In this document: positions 36,806 through 45,898 of the stretch, in pieces
Layout: each line of letters begins with the position of its first letter
Position numbering within the stretch: position 1 is the first letter of the stretch
DNA from: a virus
DNA: 64,000 nucleotides
Direction: 5' to 3' (one strand)
Virus record (IMG/VR): IMGVR_UViG_3300029893_000001
Span: 186,001 to 250,000 of that record
Program-made: the position numbers and the translations under genes
Notes under the pieces: model-generated
What the model was told of the DNA's origin: nothing
What the model saw: only the letters and a program-made list of their open reading frames with translations
Databases searched by the model: none

Positions 36806-37831
36806 TCACCTCGAAACCGGCAGCGGATCGGTTGTAGGCCAAGGCACACAATACCCAGCCTGGGTGCTAGAACCAGCGACAATAAAGCGCTCTTTTGTGC
36901 CCCCAGAACCGCGAGTAACAATCATCGGAGCATCAAGAAATGAAGACAGCCGCTTGTAACAACGCCCGGTCCAGCCTTTGTAATACTGGTCAGGAGCTGA
37001 CCCAATTCGAGCCAAAATAGATTTGATGCCGATTGTGTTGTCGGAGTTAAAAGCTCGTGTCGCGTTGTACCGGCAATCTTCTAACGTAACTGATTGCCAT
37101 ACCTGATTAGCCGTGGAGTATTGATTCCATGCTTGAACCGTAGTGAGACCGCTACTCCCGTATACAACAATCGCTGGATCATTATCCCAAGACGGGGCCT
37201 CGTGCACTGGACAAAAGATGACACCTCCAACACTTCGATTTTGAGGACCGATCCAAATAGCACCCCAACCAGCAACAGTACTCTCCAGTGCCTGGTCCGC
37301 AAACACGTGCACTGCTGCGCCTTGAAAAGTAATAACTTGAACCCCTGTTGATGTAGCTCGATTTCCAAAAATCCACTGCTCGTCTGTGGCCGCCCCAGGG
37401 ATAGTACTATGGCCGGCTGTGCTCCCATCAAAGAAAGCCGTGGCACCAAGCCCCGCGTTATACGCAATCCGACCGTATCCCCACCAACCACCTGAAGTCT
37501 GGTCAGTGTTGCAAAATAGCCATTCCCGTTGGCCCCCGACCTGCCGCAACACACACCACGCGCTGCTTTGAAAATACCCATTCTGCTTCACGGCTGTCTG
37601 TTCAAACTGCGGCGTCTTCAAGCAGTCGTAATCGCCACCTGAGCCTTGATCCGCAGGGTCAAGCGCCGCTGTTACACCGTTGTAGGCAAAGATCGAGTTT
37701 CCGTCACCAGACCCACGAACTTCCCACAACCCAGAATCTACCAAGGTCTCCTTAATATTCCACAGGAACCCACCCAGGTAACCATGGTTCTGATTCTGCT
37801 TGAGGATATTCGTCGTGAAAGAAAAGGCCAC
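36806..37831 (-). CDS. Adhesin-like protein (tandem paralogue of 35606-36802)
   Basis: 341 residues starting at GTG 37831 (AGGTGA upstream). The N-terminal half repeats the segments of its neighbour: SGDGNSIFAYNGVTAALDP, GQREWLFCNTDQT, GRIAYNAGL, STIPGAATDEQWI. Duplication followed by divergence is typical of phage surface proteins. C-terminal GCYKRLSSFLDAPM and other segments have no counterpart. Cys residues at about 121 and 131 are unpaired in the copy. Function unknown; a structural surface role is inferred. Confidence 0.6.
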   Translation of the reverse strand: MAFSFTTNILKQNQNHGYLGGFLWNIKETLVDSGLWEVRGSGDGNSIFAYNGVTAALDPADQGSGGDYDCLKTPQFEQTAVKQNGYFQSSAWCVLRQVGGQREWLFCNTDQTSGGWWGYGRIAYNAGLGATAFFDGSTAGHSTIPGAATDEQWIFGNRATSTGVQVITFQGAAVHVFADQALESTVAGWGAIWIGPQNRSVGGVIFCPVHEAPSWDNDPAIVVYGSSGLTTVQAWNQYSTANQVWQSVTLEDCRYNATRAFNSDNTIGIKSILARIGSAPDQYYKGWTGRCYKRLSSFLDAPMIVTRGSGGTKERFIVAGSSTQAGYCVPWPTTDPLPVSR

Positions 37832-37839
37832 GAATCACC

Positions 37840-38526
37840 TCACAATGAGCTGTCGACCACAATTCCGCCCCACAAACAAAGCAACTCATCCCCAGGGGCA
37901 GCAGCGGCACTAAGGAATAGACGTAGCTCATACATCCGAGCTGAATTCAAGATCTCATCTGGGTTTGCCAAAACAGCCACCGGAGTAAGAACATTGCTTG
38001 CAGTGAAATGGATATTCGCGCTTCCGTTAGGAATAGCAACCGAAGAAACGATAACACCAGCCGCAGGTGCTCCAGGTGCGCCCATGTCATAGAGTCGAAG
38101 TCTACCCTCACCGGCACCAGCCAACGTCATCACGCCAAAAAACTCCAGAGAAATAGTAACAGTTGACGCAGTGTAGTCCGTCGGATCAAACACAAAACCC
38201 CCAACTACCTGTTCCGAAGCAATTAGAGTAGTTGTTTGGTTGGTAGAACCCGTTACATAGATTCTTGCGCTGCCACCGGACCCACTATTTATCAACTCCC
38301 ACGTTGGACCTGTGTGATCCGTAAGAACATAATAGTCGTAAGGCGCTGCAGCTCCTACTTGAGCAATTCTACCTACGTCCGACGCCGCGAAAACAACTGC
38401 ACCAAGCAAGGTGTCTGTGCCTGCGTTCATTGCCGCTACGTCGTTGAACGTGTAGTAGTGCAGAACGTGTGCTCCAGCCAACGGATCGCCAGCTACAGGC
38501 TTAATGTCCTTGTGCAAAATGGTCAT
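37840..38526 (-). CDS. Virion protein, beta-rich
   Basis: 228 residues. Beta-sandwich composition throughout with GSARIYVTGSTNQTTTL at 80-97 and a final jelly-roll-like stretch. It lies between the baseplate/fibre gene at 38542 and the tandem pair downstream, with tight spacing. ATG at 38526 and GAAG-type RBS. No enzymatic motif; a fibre or decoration role is likely but unproven. Confidence 0.55.
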   Translation of the reverse strand: MTILHKDIKPVAGDPLAGAHVLHYYTFNDVAAMNAGTDTLLGAVVFAASDVGRIAQVGAAAPYDYYVLTDHTGPTWELINSGSGGSARIYVTGSTNQTTTLIASEQVVGGFVFDPTDYTASTVTISLEFFGVMTLAGAGEGRLRLYDMGAPGAPAAGVIVSSVAIPNGSANIHFTASNVLTPVAVLANPDEILNSARMYELRLFLSAAAAPGDELLCLWGGIVVDSSL

Positions 38527-38541
38527 ACGTTGCCTTGAATA

Positions 38542-40113
38542 TTAGAAGCCATCGAAAACCTGATCCGCGCTGTCAAAAACGTCGTCAAAAGCAGCAGAGT
38601 CCACAACCGCTTCTGAACCAGAACCTCCCGGAATCACATAATACCCCGCAGTGACCGTAGAAGTAATTGGAAGCTCCAAATCCCAGTAGCTAGCAACTGC
38701 CAAGGTAGCCTGGGGCCTAGAAAAGCAGCAGTCTAAATCTTCGAACAGAGAAACCTCAGGTACTGTCGAGTCAAGACAGTGTCCGCCGTCAAACCGGTCC
38801 ACAAGCGGCAAGCCATACCAACCGTCGGTCAGAGGATCCGCTTCTTCTGGGGAGTCTAGGGGAAGTCCACTATCGAATGCAATCGACCCCTCGTAACGAA
38901 CACTGACCGGCCTCCCAGGGTCCCCGTCGGGAAATACAATTCTCCTAGTCCCAGGAATGTGGAACGCAGCTACTATTCTTGAGCCCAACGGCTCGATTGT
39001 AGTAGCGGAGACTACTCTCTCGATCGGCGAAGAAACATCGAAGTAAGCAGCCCCCACCAATCCTGTCTCCGAACCTGTGGGGTCGAGAGACAAGGATCCT
39101 GCAGAAATAACTTCAGTGAGCGGAGCCAGACTGTCCAACCGCAAACGGCCTAAAGCCAGCTCAACAACTCGGTCAAACGGGTAGCGCCAGGCGCAAAACG
39201 CAAGTTCAGACTCCGTTGTCAGGACAACCGAAACTACAATTGGAAGACAATCCTGGCTGAGAAGTGAGGTGATGCTGCAGAAACCCGTCTCAAAATCAAA
39301 CGTGTGCGTTTCAGGTCGCCCCATGAAGTCTAGGCTGACTACCTCGTCGCTGACGGATGTAAGCTCCGCTATCGCCGGCTCTAGATTGTCCATCAACTTC
39401 ACAAACGCCGCCCACGTCCCAACGCAAATGTTAGGGATCCACACGTGGAAGGCGAATCCACCCTCATCATGAGCGGTAGAGTAAAGCGTCCTAGAATCCG
39501 GCTCGAAATACTCCAAATCAACGGTGGTGGGACGGACGACAGGTGTCGTATTCGACGCAGCAGTTGCTATGTCATCGACGCCGCGTGTCGACCCTGTCTC
39601 GTTAATCAATGAACGTACTGCCATTTTTCCAGCCAGGACACGCATAGCCCTTGTGGGAGGCAGCAACTCTTGGAATGCAATCTGATGTTCTGTCGCACGA
39701 AGCGACAGTTCACTGTTTAATTGGCGTTCTGCGTCCTCAAACTTCACGCCGACATTGAAGAAGAACTCTTGTGTATACCCGCGTAACAAGGTCGCATAGT
39801 TAGTTGCGACCACTAAGAGCAAATACGTCTCGTTACTAGTTCGAACTTGAATGAAGTTCTTGCCGGGGGCGAGGTTCAAATTCACCTGAGTTGACGGCTC
39901 AGAAAGAACTAGCGTCGTCACCAAAGTGTTGTTGTTGAAGACCTCGACAGTGTCTCCCGGATCCCCTTGGACCAAAAATGGGGTGGTATCCGATGACGAA
40001 AGCGGGAGGACTACTGGACCCTTATGCCATTGGGTACCCGCAGGAATACTGTCTAGGATTTCTTGGTAGAGATCCTCATACGCGTCAACATTGGGCGTGA
40101 TCCTCAGCGCCAT
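38542..40113 (-). CDS. Baseplate/tail protein downstream of gpJ-like gene
   Basis: 523 residues. N-terminus helical (YEDLYQEILDSIP), then beta domains with FNNNTLVTTLVLSEP and LNLAPGKNFIQVR; the middle carries helical segments (AERQLNSELSLRATEH) and the C-terminus a series of short strands. Position just after the Dps-like gene and the gpJ-like protein matches the tail-protein-I/gp53 position in other phages, so a wedge or fibre-connector role is reasonable. No direct sequence motif proves it. ATG 40113. Confidence 0.55.
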   Translation of the reverse strand: MALRITPNVDAYEDLYQEILDSIPAGTQWHKGPVVLPLSSSDTTPFLVQGDPGDTVEVFNNNTLVTTLVLSEPSTQVNLNLAPGKNFIQVRTSNETYLLLVVATNYATLLRGYTQEFFFNVGVKFEDAERQLNSELSLRATEHQIAFQELLPPTRAMRVLAGKMAVRSLINETGSTRGVDDIATAASNTTPVVRPTTVDLEYFEPDSRTLYSTAHDEGGFAFHVWIPNICVGTWAAFVKLMDNLEPAIAELTSVSDEVVSLDFMGRPETHTFDFETGFCSITSLLSQDCLPIVVSVVLTTESELAFCAWRYPFDRVVELALGRLRLDSLAPLTEVISAGSLSLDPTGSETGLVGAAYFDVSSPIERVVSATTIEPLGSRIVAAFHIPGTRRIVFPDGDPGRPVSVRYEGSIAFDSGLPLDSPEEADPLTDGWYGLPLVDRFDGGHCLDSTVPEVSLFEDLDCCFSRPQATLAVASYWDLELPITSTVTAGYYVIPGGSGSEAVVDSAAFDDVFDSADQVFDGF

Positions 40114-40118
40114 TTAAC

Positions 40119-40706
40119 TCACCTCGGAGGCCCAAAAACTAAGGCCGGAGGCGGCATGGGTAACGCCGAGAAAGGAGGTGGAGGAAGAGGGGCGCTGACT
40201 GGAGGAGACAGCGGAGCAGAACTTGGTCCTTCCATCTGCTGACTTCTGCGTTCAAGGAAGTACACTAACGTCTCCAGTTCGTTTGCTGTAGAAGCAAGGA
40301 GATCATCTAGACCATAGGTTAGGAATCCCTCGGTGCGCATCTTCGAGGACAGAGACCTAAGCTTTCGAGTCAGACGAAGAAGGTGTTCGTAGAAAAACGT
40401 AGCTGCTTGGTTTGCGTCCAAAAGGGCAGCCTTAAGCTCTGGCCCCAATTTCCTCATGCGCACGAACACATACTTTGCTTGCTGCACGGGATCTACGTAG
40501 CGCTCATCATCGAATTCAGAAAAGGCAGTCAGCCGTTCAGCCATCGGGTCTAACAGCTCGTCCAACTTCTCGTAGATTCGACCGAAAAGAAGATGATCGC
40601 TGTAACTTGTAGGCCCAAAGACACGCCAATGTGCAGTCTGCGCTGCCATCGACAGAAAGCGCAGCTCCCAGACAACGTTGGCAAGTACCTGAAGATTATG
40701 AGCCAT
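40119..40706 (-). CDS. Dps/ferritin-like protein inside the tail operon
   Basis: 195 residues. Residues 8-140 align without gaps, by eye, to E. coli Dps around its ferroxidase centre: H26 and H38 (AHWRVFG...DHLL), D53 and E57 (LLDPMAERL) fall exactly where H51, H63, D78 and E82 lie, but the position of D67 is G42. Near residue 115 DLLASTANELETLVYFLERR matches the final Dps helix. Dps-type proteins bind iron and oxidise it, or bind DNA, as a four-helix bundle. A proline-rich tail (150-195) is extra. It lies between a 94-residue disordered protein and a baseplate protein; ATG at 40706. Whether it oxidises iron or has become a structural four-helix protein is not known. Confidence 0.7.
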   Translation of the reverse strand: MAHNLQVLANVVWELRFLSMAAQTAHWRVFGPTSYSDHLLFGRIYEKLDELLDPMAERLTAFSEFDDERYVDPVQQAKYVFVRMRKLGPELKAALLDANQAATFFYEHLLRLTRKLRSLSSKMRTEGFLTYGLDDLLASTANELETLVYFLERRSQQMEGPSSAPLSPPVSAPLPPPPFSALPMPPPALVFGPPR

Positions 40707-40711
40707 GAAGA

Positions 40712-40996
40712 CTACCTCGGAACAGCTCTCGGCGGGATAACATTTTGGACAGAACGAAATTTTGACGTTCCACCTGTACCAGTACCCTTTTCAAGGTCGG
40801 AGACGTCCTTCACATAATGCCCTGGGCCTGTTCGTGAATCCCCTCCGGGGAGATCGTTCATAGGCCCAGACCACCGGTCCTCCTCAGGAAGAGCGCCAGA
40901 AGAGTCATGGGGCAAAGAATCCAAGCCAGGTCCGGGCCCCTCGTCAGGACGACTAATTCTATCAACCTTGTTGAAATCTAGAAATCGGTGGCTCAT
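40712..40996 (-). CDS. Disordered small protein
   Basis: 94 residues, rich in Gly, Pro, Asp and Ser with no hydrophobic core, probably disordered. Short LDFNKVDRI N-terminus and a basic C-terminal segment. The start ATG 40996 overlaps the stop of the gpJ-like gene (ATGA), and it ends five bases before the Dps-like gene. Small linker or assembly proteins are common in baseplate operons. Function unknown. Confidence 0.6.
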   Translation of the reverse strand: MSHRFLDFNKVDRISRPDEGPGPGLDSLPHDSSGALPEEDRWSGPMNDLPGGDSRTGPGHYVKDVSDLEKGTGTGGTSKFRSVQNVIPPRAVPR

Positions 40997-42393
40997 CTCC
41001 TCACCTCAATTGTGATAAGAGAATCGCTAGTCTCCGGGTACTCAAATGGGCGGAATTCAAGTGTTTCTACGGGAATGGTCCCCGTCAGATCACGCGTGAA
41101 CTCAAGAATAGAAATGTTTGAAACCCCAGCCACGTCAGCAGAAAGTTGCGACCTAAGGTCGTTAGCAAACAAGACCGAAATAAATTCAGTTCTGTTTATG
41201 AACGAGGACACCGAAGCAAATGCAGCACTAGCAGCCTCAGTTTCGTCAAAAGAGCTAAGAACCTGTACCAACACTCGTGCCCTAATAGGAACAGGAATTG
41301 CCTTTCGAACCAAAATGTCCGCTCTATAGAGTTGAACCCCTAGCCTGTTTACGTAATCTTGAGCGTCACGAATGAGCTTATCGTAAGTGTAAGTAATAGT
41401 GACCGTTTCGTTCAGCCCAGGAATGACGTCAAGCTCCACTCGGTCATTTGCTTGAGTAGAGGACCTATACTGAAACGTGCTGTCTGGAAGGAAACTAAAC
41501 CCAACGGGTGTACTCCCGACACGAACGCCCTGAACAGCTAAAGCTGGGGAGAGGGGAAGTCTAAAGGTCCGCTGAACAGCATTACCGACGTACGTTACCT
41601 CTGCCGTCTCGGTCACCGATCCAATGATGTAAACGTCCCAGGCTGACCGTCGGGTTCTACGCCTAAAGTTGTCAGTGTCGGTGCTGAAAATCATCTGAAC
41701 AGCGTCTATAGACGACGTATTGAACGATTCAACAAGTTGCTTTAGACCGTCACCCGAACCCAGCGCCAATCCATTGAATTTAGAACGAATGCGTGCACCG
41801 AAACGAGAAGCACTTTCGAATTCAGTACTACCAGAGATCCGTTCTCGGTTCACTACCCCGTCAATCCCTTGAACGGTAGATTGAACCCGAAGAATTCTAT
41901 TGGGAGGGACCTCAAACAAGGCACCCGCACCTAGTGCTTCGACAGGGACGCGCACCTCATACCGGCGGGCGGCAGCATTAAAAAATGCGCCTAGACTTGA
42001 ACCGAGGATGAAAGCGTCCCGTAAAGTCCTAAATGAAATCGTGGGATCTGAAGTGGAGACAACGGTACCTGCAGGTACGACGACAACCTCATCAGGTCCG
42101 GGAGCCTGATAAGTGTAGAAGGTTACATTCCCGCGCGCGGCCCTACCCAGCGACCGACGAAGCCCGTGATTTGCTCCGTATAGCTGAAGAACCGTCTCGT
42201 TCTGTGAGAGAACGTAGTCCAAGCTATATCTACGACTAAGGTCATCAAAAAGCAGTTCAACAGCACGAATTTGGGCAGCCTGAGGACGAATGAATATGTC
42301 AAAAACGGGGCCCTTAACCGTGTCAATGGAAGAGTCCTGCGTCTCAATTGCATCCGCTAAAGAAAGCTCAATCTGCCGTAAAGTCCGTGCCAT
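40993..42393 (-). CDS. Baseplate J-like protein
   Basis: 466 residues with the Baseplate_J pattern: GRAARGNVTFYT (about 84-95), VVVVPAGTVVSTSD (about 103-117), a Phe-containing strand FRTLRD, then NRERISGSTEFESASRFGARI (about 180-201), the GG/GS..E..ES..R.RI signature. Such proteins form baseplate wedges of contractile tails (P2 gpJ, T4 gp6 family). The C-terminal 130 residues carry another beta domain. ATG 42393 overlaps the stop of the gp25-like gene (TGATG). This is the clearest baseplate marker in the window. Confidence 0.85.
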   Translation of the reverse strand: MARTLRQIELSLADAIETQDSSIDTVKGPVFDIFIRPQAAQIRAVELLFDDLSRRYSLDYVLSQNETVLQLYGANHGLRRSLGRAARGNVTFYTYQAPGPDEVVVVPAGTVVSTSDPTISFRTLRDAFILGSSLGAFFNAAARRYEVRVPVEALGAGALFEVPPNRILRVQSTVQGIDGVVNRERISGSTEFESASRFGARIRSKFNGLALGSGDGLKQLVESFNTSSIDAVQMIFSTDTDNFRRRTRRSAWDVYIIGSVTETAEVTYVGNAVQRTFRLPLSPALAVQGVRVGSTPVGFSFLPDSTFQYRSSTQANDRVELDVIPGLNETVTITYTYDKLIRDAQDYVNRLGVQLYRADILVRKAIPVPIRARVLVQVLSSFDETEAASAAFASVSSFINRTEFISVLFANDLRSQLSADVAGVSNISILEFTRDLTGTIPVETLEFRPFEYPETSDSLITIEVRR

Positions 42394-42890
42394 CAGATTG
42401 CTCTAGTATCGTCCGTCACGATCGATCCAGGGAGATTTGGTTTAGCTCCGGGAAGAAATTGATGCCTGAGCTGGATGTAGAAGCTAGTAGGGATCACATC
42501 TGGTCCGTCGAATGGAGTAACATTGACGAAGAATATGTAACCCGTACGAGAGAACTGAATGACTCGAATCGTGCCAATCGACTGAATCGCCTCGAAAGAA
42601 GTCAACTGGTCTAAGCGCGTATTTTGAAGCTGCTGCAATCTCTCCAGCGCCTCACGGACTAAAGTCTTGATGTATCCTCTATTGATCAGCCCAAGAGGGC
42701 CCGAACGACGAGAATTAATCTGATCGAGATTAGAAATCTGAGACCCATAACCCCTCTCTGGGTCGTACTCTGTCATCAGCGCGTCAGGAACGTCCTGAGA
42801 TAGCTTCTCGATCCCTTGAATGTAGACCGGACGCCCGTTGCTAGATCGAATTACGATATCCCCATCTCGCTTCTTCAACGTCTTGGACAT
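42393..42890 (-). CDS. gp25-like baseplate wedge protein
   Basis: 165 residues. The segment MSKTLKKRDGDIVIRSSNG, QGIEKLSQDV and later YGSQISNLDQIN...IKTLVREALERL follows the lysozyme-like gp25/W wedge pattern: a strand with G-x-x-x-I, an early L-x-Q-D, a conserved YGS and an amphipathic helix. The pairing with the downstream J-like protein is the usual one. ATG 42890 overlaps the upstream TAA (TAATG); a longer form is unlikely. C-terminus beta-rich. Function: connecting baseplate wedge and sheath, by homology. Confidence 0.7.
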   Translation of the reverse strand: MSKTLKKRDGDIVIRSSNGRPVYIQGIEKLSQDVPDALMTEYDPERGYGSQISNLDQINSRRSGPLGLINRGYIKTLVREALERLQQLQNTRLDQLTSFEAIQSIGTIRVIQFSRTGYIFFVNVTPFDGPDVIPTSFYIQLRHQFLPGAKPNLPGSIVTDDTRAI

Positions 42891-43426
42891 TAATCGTACT
42901 CCACTAGAACGCGCACCCAAGAACGAAGTTCTTGGGTGAAGTCTCCCGAACCAGAAGCCTCGAAACGAGACGCCAGCACCGAGAGTGCCGCATAGTTAAA
43001 TGCATGTTTGTCTCGGGCTGAGATAATGTCTCCCATACTCTTGGTCATGGCTTCTTGAAGAAGAGTAGCCTCTGTTACATCTTCAAAACCATCCAAGGAA
43101 GAGGAAAGGTCCGAACGAACCTGATCGTAGTAATCCGCAAGTTGCTCATACATTCGCTGAGACTCTAGTTCATTTCGCTTTTCTTCCTCCAAATACTCCG
43201 TCAAAAGCTGATTGCGGACTTCAACTTGATTTGGGTCGTTATCCAGGATCACCTGAAAAAAGCTGGAAACAGAGCTTCTAACGGAAATGGGAGTAAGAAT
43301 CAGGTAGGCCTCAAACTCTGTAGAAATGCTCTCTTCCTGCCCTGATTGTGCGTTGAAAAACGTGGGCCTATCTTCCCGCACCGAGGAGGCGACAGTATCA
43401 GCTTCTTCTAGGGTTAGACGTCTCAT
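42890..43426 (-). CDS. Helical baseplate-operon protein
   Basis: 178 residues, mainly helical: 25-70 beta/helix mix, 75-140 long charged coiled-coil (LLTEYLEEEKRNELESQRMY) and a final helical segment. No family is recognised. It is translated just ahead of the gp25-like gene with TAATG coupling and follows the 612-residue gene by three bases, so it most likely belongs to the baseplate assembly set. Confidence 0.6.
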   Translation of the reverse strand: MRRLTLEEADTVASSVREDRPTFFNAQSGQEESISTEFEAYLILTPISVRSSVSSFFQVILDNDPNQVEVRNQLLTEYLEEEKRNELESQRMYEQLADYYDQVRSDLSSSLDGFEDVTEATLLQEAMTKSMGDIISARDKHAFNYAALSVLASRFEASGSGDFTQELRSWVRVLVEYD

Positions 43427-43428
43427 AA

Positions 43429-45267
43429 TTATGTCGTGGAACTAAATCCAGCAATAGAACGAGCCACCAAAAGGGCGGCGAGTCGAGTCGCTTCCGGTGG
43501 TGCACAACCCGGGCTCCCTAAAGGACTAGGAAGAGATGATGCAGACGAGGCGGAATTTCTTCGTTCTAGACTTACACGAAGAGACAAGCTTAGCGAGCTG
43601 ACAGTAGTCCGTAGCCCCCGCAAAGCTGTACGAACAGTGTCGAATAGTGACGTGAGTACGTCCATCACCACCTTAGTGATACCTAAAGCCTCCTGAAACT
43701 CAGTTGGAAGCTCAAATCCAGCCTGGCGAGCTAGATCGCCCTGACAAGGCAAGGACCCGCCGAAAGAGGGCTGCGTTGCTGAGGACGAACTTACAAGACT
43801 AGAACCACAAGAGACGTCAGAAACAATACCAAGCAAGTTCCCTACAGCACGTAGGAATTCTGTGATGTTCGATGCCTGGGTCTCGATCGTAGATAGAACA
43901 CCGTCAAATGGATTTGAGCTGGAACTACCGGGGGTACCCGGTGATCCTGGACCTCCAATTCCACCAATCCCCACTGTGGTGGAACTTCCTACAGAGGCAA
44001 AACTTCCACTCGATGAGAAAGCCGGTCCGAGTAAGCAGTCTAGGAGACCGTTTGCCATATCATTGAACAGCATATTCACGAGACTGACCAAGTTCGTGAT
44101 CTCATTTAAAACTCCCGTAATCACGCCCTGAGCCTCTGCGATGATCGTAGACAAAACCGCCAACTGCGACTTGATCGCATTGCCAACAGCTTCTGCATAT
44201 TGGGCAGCGGAAGGGTTGTCTCCTCCCTGTGAGATCAATGACTCCGCAAGAGCATCTAACCCAAAGGTTCGGTTGATGTCCAATGTACTGAAGATAGCGA
44301 CACCAGGTGAGGAAAAATCAGGCATACCAGAGGGGCCTGCACTCCCCGGGGTGCTTCTTCGTAGCGAGTCCCGTATCAGGGCCGCAGTATCTTCAGGTGT
44401 AGGGAACAATTCAACAGGCCCCGACACGCGCCGTAATACCGCATCAGCATCTGAGCCAAATGCACCTGCAACTCTAGCAATTTCAGACGGATCAGGGATG
44501 ACAGAAACGATGAAGTTCTCTCTGCTGGTTTTCGCAACGGCATCGACGAATTGAGAATTAGTAAGGCCCAACATCCGAGCTTTTCGACGCGTGGATTCAG
44601 TGGCCTCCGGACGTCCAACCCAAAAAACGTAGATCCGGACTAAGTCCGAAGATATGCTGACAGACTCAGCAGCCGCACTAATTGGGCGGTCGATTCCAAT
44701 TGTGATTTCTTCCTCAACGGTAACTTCGGGGGTACAAGAAGTTGCTGCTGTTACTGACTTCTTCATGTAAGTGGTAACAAGCACAAAACGAGGAGTGATC
44801 TCTAAAGGGGTCGAATACGTCCGAAAATCAGTGTCGTCGGTGATGGGAATCGAAGCGAGGTCAGGCAGGACCCGAAAAATCTCCTCAAAACCTCCCAAGA
44901 CTCTGGAGAACAACTGGATTGCACTTAGGTCACGAGTCCCTGGAAGAATCAAACGACCGTTAACGATCGTCATGTTGAAGCGGTCGGCAATGGCAGCTTC
45001 CACGTCCTCAACAGAATCCCCCTCAATCAGTCGAGTAGCGTCGATCAGCCCCTCTGTAGTAGTATCAGCGGAGGCAAGAATAGCGTCAAGACTGCCTCGG
45101 AGAGGCTCAGAAAATGTAGATGTCAAACTGTCGCCGAGGGTTCTTATACTTTCAAGCTGAGCCCGGGCCAAAAGGAGCTGATCGCCTAAGCGCTCCTGAT
45201 AGTCAAACAGGGCCGCGTCCAGGCCAGGGTCCAGCCGGCATCTAATCGTTGACAAAGAAAACGGCAT
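43429..45267 (-). CDS. Large baseplate-associated protein
   Basis: 612 residues. N-terminal half is helical with beta insertions (FVLVTTYMKKS, VRIYVFWVGRPEAT, NFIVSVIPDP). The middle (370-420) is helical (ITNLVSLVNMLFNDM); residues 430-465 are a Gly/Ser-rich disordered linker; the last 120 residues are amphipathic helices. It precedes the wedge genes. No known family is recognised. The hydrophobic helical tail (about 390-420) might be a channel or membrane-contact region, but there is no clear transmembrane helix. ATG start 45267. Confidence 0.55.
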   Translation of the reverse strand: MPFSLSTIRCRLDPGLDAALFDYQERLGDQLLLARAQLESIRTLGDSLTSTFSEPLRGSLDAILASADTTTEGLIDATRLIEGDSVEDVEAAIADRFNMTIVNGRLILPGTRDLSAIQLFSRVLGGFEEIFRVLPDLASIPITDDTDFRTYSTPLEITPRFVLVTTYMKKSVTAATSCTPEVTVEEEITIGIDRPISAAAESVSISSDLVRIYVFWVGRPEATESTRRKARMLGLTNSQFVDAVAKTSRENFIVSVIPDPSEIARVAGAFGSDADAVLRRVSGPVELFPTPEDTAALIRDSLRRSTPGSAGPSGMPDFSSPGVAIFSTLDINRTFGLDALAESLISQGGDNPSAAQYAEAVGNAIKSQLAVLSTIIAEAQGVITGVLNEITNLVSLVNMLFNDMANGLLDCLLGPAFSSSGSFASVGSSTTVGIGGIGGPGSPGTPGSSSSNPFDGVLSTIETQASNITEFLRAVGNLLGIVSDVSCGSSLVSSSSATQPSFGGSLPCQGDLARQAGFELPTEFQEALGITKVVMDVLTSLFDTVRTALRGLRTTVSSLSLSLRVSLERRNSASSASSLPSPLGSPGCAPPEATRLAALLVARSIAGFSSTT

Positions 45268-45268
45268 A

Positions 45269-45862
45269 TCAGATCAAGGTCGGCTCTTGAATATTCAGGA
45301 CGAACTGAAGAGTGTTCTTTGCATATCCAATTTCCTGCAAGTACCCGCCGCTCTGTGGGTTTGGATTGTCTGTGATTAGGCCCAAACTACCAACGTAATA
45401 CGTCGTGTCTGGGGTAAATGGCAAGAACGGAAACTGCTGCGGCGTGTACAAAAAGCTCCCAATATTTTGAACGGCCACAGTAGACTGTGTGGGATTTGAT
45501 ACCACCACGCCGATTGCGGGCCCCGTAGATATAGAAGAGGAATCCGCCAGATCAACAGTGTCACTGGAGACCTGGTAGACCCACTGGCCAATAAATAGGG
45601 GAGACGCCGCGTTGAACAGAAGAGTACCCGGTGCCCCGGCGCCCGACTGCTGCAAAAGACTGTACAACGTGTCCAGATTTTCCTGGAACCAAGCGTTTGA
45701 CGGGTTTTGCGTGGCTGTGATCGCTTCGGCCCAGCCCCTCATCACCTCCAAATAGTTCGCAGAGCTACCATTTGCCAGAGCTTTTACATTCTGACGTGCG
45801 GTGATGTAGGTCTTGAGGGCCTGAAGCAAAGTCTCGGGATCTACTTCTGGAAACTGGGGCAT
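45269..45862 (-). CDS. Tail/baseplate structural protein
   Basis: 197 residues. N-terminal helical half (LLQALKTYITARQNVK; Trp-Ala-Glu-Ala at about 48-51) followed by a beta-rich C-terminal domain (residues 95-197: GQWVYQVSS, IGVVVSN, TTYYVGSLGLITDNPNPQSG), a fold seen in several phage decoration or structural proteins. It is adjacent to the 149-residue gene that has a related N-terminal helix with a W-A-D-A core. ATG 45862; no metal or catalytic site. Confidence 0.55.
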   Translation of the reverse strand: MPQFPEVDPETLLQALKTYITARQNVKALANGSSANYLEVMRGWAEAITATQNPSNAWFQENLDTLYSLLQQSGAGAPGTLLFNAASPLFIGQWVYQVSSDTVDLADSSSISTGPAIGVVVSNPTQSTVAVQNIGSFLYTPQQFPFLPFTPDTTYYVGSLGLITDNPNPQSGGYLQEIGYAKNTLQFVLNIQEPTLI

Positions 45863-45898
45863 GGCACTCCTCCAGAATAGATACGGCTCCTAGACGCG

